Of a stretch of 64,000 bases of DNA, positions 61,195-64,000 are shown one piece after another. Origin of the DNA: Rummeliibacillus pycnus. Its GTDB lineage: Bacteria; Bacillota; Bacilli; Bacillales_A; Planococcaceae. The position numbers and the translations under genes are program-made. The stretch covers positions 682,001-746,000 of the forward strand of contig NZ_KZ614145.1 of assembly GCF_002884495.1 (NCBI RefSeq), read 5' to 3'. Position 1 is the stretch's first letter, and every line of letters starts with the position of its first letter. Below the pieces are notes generated by a model that did not search any database, was not told the DNA's origin, and worked only from the letters and a program-made list of their open reading frames with translations.

Positions 61195-61827
61195 ATGAAA
61201 AAAGCATTGATCTTTGATATGGATGGCACATTATTTCAGACGGATTTACTATTAGAACCAGCGTTAGTTGCGACCTTTGATGTGTTACGAAAAACGAGTG
61301 GTTGGGAAGGCGATACCCCAATTGAAACTTACCGAAAAATCATGGGCGCCCCATTGCCAGTTGTTTGGGAAACATTATGTCCACAACATTCGCTTGAGAT
61401 TCGTGAAAAAAGTAACGAGATTTTTCATGAGAAATTAATCAAACTAATCAAGAATCATCAAGGTTCATTATATCCGAATGCGGAACTTGTACTTGAAAAA
61501 CTAAGTGAAAATCATACGTTATACATAGCAAGTAATGGACAAATAGATTATCTTCAGGCAATTGTTGAGACTTATCATTTGAATCGATTTTTTAAAAAAG
61601 TTTATAGTATTCAATCAATCTCTTCCGGGCATAAATCAGATTTGGTTAAGAAAATAATAGATGAAAATAATATAAATGCAGGTGCTGTTATAGGAGATCG
61701 TTTATCAGACATCAATGCTGCAAAAGAAAATGGTTTAATGGCAATTGGTGTTAATTTTGATTTTGCACAGCCTGAGGAATTAAAACATGCAGATCAAGTA
61801 ATTCATAATTTAATCGAATTGATATGA
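61195..61827 (+). CDS. HAD-family hydrolase (phosphoglycolate phosphatase-like)
   Basis: 210 residues from ATG 61195 (GGAGAGG upstream; frame open from 61162). HAD motifs: I ALIFDMDGTLFQTD, II LYIASNG, III K in SSGHKSDLVKKII, IV AVIGDRLSDINAAKENG. A helical cap sits between motif I and II (subclass C1). Phosphatase of unknown substrate, perhaps PPi or phosphoglycolate. Third gene after the efflux/lipoprotein pair. Confidence 0.92.
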   Translation: MKKALIFDMDGTLFQTDLLLEPALVATFDVLRKTSGWEGDTPIETYRKIMGAPLPVVWETLCPQHSLEIREKSNEIFHEKLIKLIKNHQGSLYPNAELVLEKLSENHTLYIASNGQIDYLQAIVETYHLNRFFKKVYSIQSISSGHKSDLVKKIIDENNINAGAVIGDRLSDINAAKENGLMAIGVNFDFAQPEELKHADQVIHNLIELI

Positions 61828-61833
61828 AAAAAG

Positions 61834-61873
61834 AAAAGAATCCTTTTTGCATTTTGCGAAAAGGATTCTTTTT
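61834..61873 (+). terminator. Terminator of the efflux/lipoprotein/HAD operon
   Basis: AAAAGAATCCTTTTTGC pairs with GCGAAAAGGATTCTTTTT, 8 bp after the HAD stop; T-run follows. Confidence 0.88.
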
Positions 61874-61984
61874 CGTATGACGAAATGCGACCTAATTTAA
61901 CGGAAATAGTCTCTTTAAATTAATTCTTACAATTATAAACCTCGTCAGTCTATATATAAAATACCATTGAGCAACTAAGGAGAG

Positions 61985-62752
61985 TTACGCTAAAGGTTTT
62001 TTATTAAAAACTAGAACAGCAAGTAACAACATGAATACAATCAATCCGATTGTAATCGAATAGATCGACATATATTCATTTGTTTTTATAAGACCGTGTA
62101 AAACATTATTGCCATCTGAAGCAAGTCGTAAAATATTGTAATCAGTAGCTTTCGGGAAAATGGACAATATAAACCAAACTCCCACAAATAATGCTGTCCA
62201 AAGCAAATTGGCATAAATGGATTTGAATAAGATGTTGCCTAACAAAATAACTGCTATTAATAATAGACCAAATAACCATAGGTTGCCGACAGCAAGACTC
62301 AAATGTTCGACATGTTCGTCTTTCCAATAATACCATGTGTAGAAATAGGTTACTGAAAATGCTAGCCAGTACATAATAGTCCATATAAGCATGGCAAAAG
62401 CGGTTTTCGCTAATACAACTGTACTCCTGCGTAATCCTTTTGTAAGTAAAATAATTAGAGTACCTTCGATACGTTCATGAATTAGCGTACCTGCAAATAA
62501 TAGGGCAATTACGAAAAGTCCAATTTGTGAAAAATTCTTGAAAAACTGTCCCCATGAATCGAGCGCAGAAGGTTCAGGAAAACTATCTGCTACTTCTTTT
62601 GGCAAAAATTGAGCCATAATTTCTGGCATAAACTTTGCTGTTAATGGACTTAGTAAGGAGAGAATTAAAAAAACTGTAATAATAATTAGAAATTTATAAG
62701 TTCTACTAAATTCCATCGTTTCTTTTTTTAATAGGGCAATAAACGAATTCAT
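61985..62752 (-). CDS. ABC-2-type transporter permease (YxlG-like)
   Basis: 255 residues with six hydrophobic segments (FLIIITVFLILSLLSPLTAKFM, IGLFVIALLFAGTLIHERIEGTLI, TAFAMLIWTIMYWLAFSVTYFYT and others). LIHERIEGTLIILLTKGLRRSTVVLAK is the ABC-2 coupling region. It is last in a minus-strand operon and overlaps the ATPase gene by 4 bp. Gene order PLDc_N protein, ATPase, permease matches B. subtilis yxlE-yxlF-yxlG of the sigY operon. Confidence 0.85.
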   Translation of the reverse strand: MNSFIALLKKETMEFSRTYKFLIIITVFLILSLLSPLTAKFMPEIMAQFLPKEVADSFPEPSALDSWGQFFKNFSQIGLFVIALLFAGTLIHERIEGTLIILLTKGLRRSTVVLAKTAFAMLIWTIMYWLAFSVTYFYTWYYWKDEHVEHLSLAVGNLWLFGLLLIAVILLGNILFKSIYANLLWTALFVGVWFILSIFPKATDYNILRLASDGNNVLHGLIKTNEYMSIYSITIGLIVFMLLLAVLVFNKKPLA

Positions 62753-63657
62753 CGGCTCACCTCCAAGAAAATTTCATCTAGAGATGGTTGAACAACTTCA
62801 ATAGCTGTTGGATAGAGATTCAGGTTATGACATTGTTCGAATAATTGTTGCTGTGTTTGTGTAAGATTCTTAGCTTCAATTACCATGACACATGATTCAA
62901 GAGTAATACGTTTTTTTAGTTCACTTTTTTCAATAAATTGTTTCGCTTGTTTTTCATCATCGAACATCACGCGAATTTGTTGTTTACTGTATTTTTTCAT
63001 AAGTTCTGAAACACTGCCAGAAACAACAAATTTTCCATTGTGTAACATGGCTACTTCATCACAGATTTGCTGTGCATCATGCAAAATATGAGTAGATAAT
63101 ATAACCGTTGTTTCCTGTTTAATGGATTGTAAGATATCTAAAATTTCTTTTCTACCTATTGGATCAAGGGCAGAAGTAGGTTCATCACAAATAAGTAGTT
63201 TTGGCTGATGAATGAGTGCTTGTGCAATGCCAAGACGTTGTTTCATACCACGTGAGAATTGTTGGATTTTCTTTTTGTTATCTGCAAGGCCAACAAGCTG
63301 TAAATATTTAGCCGCACGTTCTTTTCTTATAGACTTAGGCATCCCTGTAATTTCTCCACAAAGCATTAAATATTCAAAAGCTGTCATGTAAGGGAAGTAG
63401 GCAGGTACATCTGGTAAATACCCAACATAGCGATTCGTCGGTGTATCTCCATAAATAACAGCTTCATCAAAAATGCGAATCTGTCCTTTTGAAGTGGGGA
63501 GTAGGCCTAAAATCATTTTCATTAAAGTGGTTTTTCCTGCACCATTTTGACCTAGTAAACCAAAAATTTTCCCTTCTTCTAAAGTAAAGCTGATATCGTC
63601 AATAACTATGTGTGAATCAAACGATTTTGTCAGATGATCTACGGTTAAAATCGTCAT
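62749..63657 (-). CDS. ABC transporter ATP-binding protein (YxlF-like)
   Basis: 302 residues from ATG 63657 with AGGGAGAG upstream (frame extends to 63732). Walker A GLLGQNGAGKTTL, signature FSRGMKQRLGIAQAL, Walker B LLICDEPTSALD, and H-loop STHILHDA. The C-terminal 90 residues are a drug-exporter-type extension (KQIRVMFDDEKQAKQF). Partner of the permease encoded next; substrate unknown. Overlaps neighbours on both sides. Confidence 0.92.
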   Translation of the reverse strand: MTILTVDHLTKSFDSHIVIDDISFTLEEGKIFGLLGQNGAGKTTLMKMILGLLPTSKGQIRIFDEAVIYGDTPTNRYVGYLPDVPAYFPYMTAFEYLMLCGEITGMPKSIRKERAAKYLQLVGLADNKKKIQQFSRGMKQRLGIAQALIHQPKLLICDEPTSALDPIGRKEILDILQSIKQETTVILSTHILHDAQQICDEVAMLHNGKFVVSGSVSELMKKYSKQQIRVMFDDEKQAKQFIEKSELKKRITLESCVMVIEAKNLTQTQQQLFEQCHNLNLYPTAIEVVQPSLDEIFLEVSR

Positions 63658-63854
63658 GCTTCTCTCCCTCTTCCAAATATAAAGTATACGATCGGACCAA
63701 TTAGCTGAAGGAAGAGAACAATAACTACCCACATTGCCTTATTGCCAAATCGATAATTTGGGTGTTTTAATACATGAACCAAAGCAACGATTGCAAGAGT
63801 CCATTCTAAAATAACTAATGGGATAATAAGGGGGAGTGCTTCTTGTAACGTCAT
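63654..63854 (-). CDS. PLDc_N-type small membrane protein (YxlE-like)
   Basis: 66 residues from ATG 63854; a GTG at 63863 is an alternative, but AGGATG is better spaced for 63854. Two helices (LIIPLVILEWTLAIVALVHVL and AMWVVIVLFLQLIGPIVYFIFGRGRE) form the phospholipase D N-terminal-like membrane domain of YxlE, a negative regulator of sigma-Y in B. subtilis. Here it overlaps the ATPase gene by 4 bp and starts right after an upstream gene's stop. Confidence 0.8.
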   Translation of the reverse strand: MTLQEALPLIIPLVILEWTLAIVALVHVLKHPNYRFGNKAMWVVIVLFLQLIGPIVYFIFGRGREA

Positions 63855-63855
63855 A

Positions 63856-64000
63856 TTAATCACATCCTAACTTATGCTGTAAATTGGAAAGCATGGATTT
63901 AACATCTGTTCGTTCAAGCAAAGGCTTGAAAATTGGATTATTTGTAATACTCGTGATTAAACTTGTTTTAATTGTTTGTTCATCACGCGTAGCATTAGAT
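63856..64000 (-). CDS. Partial gene at window end, first visible gene of the YxlEFG-like operon
   Basis: The frame enters from beyond the window and ends ...TRDEQTIKTSLITSITNNPI, FKPLLERTDVKSMLSNLQHK LGCD, TAA. Its position matches yxlC/yxlD of the sigY operon, but the 47 visible residues do not let me name it. Confidence 0.6.
   Translation of the reverse strand, partial: SNATRDEQTIKTSLITSITNNPIFKPLLERTDVKSMLSNLQHKLGCD

Overview
The window is low-GC chromosomal DNA from an endospore-forming member of the Bacillales. It is rich in short intergenic repeats and decayed genes. Lineage clues are a SleL/YaaH-type cortex hydrolase, a KtrAB potassium system, a Bacillus-type class A beta-lactamase, a YxlEFG-like operon and BsrE/TxpA-like small toxins. 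A Lysinibacillus/Viridibacillus-like genus is my best guess, not a demonstrated assignment. I see no rRNA, tRNA, CRISPR array, transposase or phage module.

Layout. 1-6400: an MFS fragment, an Lrp/AsnC regulator divergent from an AhpD-like protein, then a compact minus-strand cluster: a 26-codon peptide gene, a perfect attenuator hairpin, a SagB/ThcOx dehydrogenase with a possible peptide-binding N-terminal domain, and an MFS exporter. I read this as a candidate minimal RiPP-type pathway and the most novel system here. 6400-19200: accessory genes among repeats, including fabF divergent from an MmyB-type regulator, a collapsed sigma/anti-sigma pair, beta-lactamase, ClbS/DfsB protein, cupin, lipoprotein, SAM methyltransferase and several pseudogenes. 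19600-28300: ProP-like transporter, LysR/TauE pair and a complete arsenic operon (arsR, acr3, arsC, hesB-like, flavoprotein), with the same ArsR-type operator before arsR and before the flavoprotein gene.

28400-35700: a type I toxin module, eroded genes, DinB, BluB, a DUF2089/SHOCT-like operon, and a decayed duplicate of the proP 3' end split by a MITE-like element. 35700-48900: more core-like genes: KTSC, proC, ctaB, a 3 x 202-bp tandem repeat with twelve 21-bp-phased CGCGAGTA motifs, a DoxX gene under an MhqR-like operator, amidohydrolase, two LysE exporters, CAP protein, ktrB-ktrA, DUF975 and SleL. 49100-64000: an SRPBCC/ArsR pair with twin palindromic operators, acetyltransferases, TPR/Sel1 proteins, NUDIX, a broken paiB, an aminotransferase, Bcr/CflA efflux and a YxlEFG-like ABC operon cut by the window end.

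Repeats organise much of the intergenic space: (i) a roughly 320-350-bp MITE-like element with GAGTCAATTTCATAA-type inverted ends, 4-bp target duplications and one empty/filled site pair within the window; (ii) a GGGCGC hairpin repeat, often paired with a TACTTAAACT block; (iii) a toxin 5'-leader repeat related to the core of the MITE.
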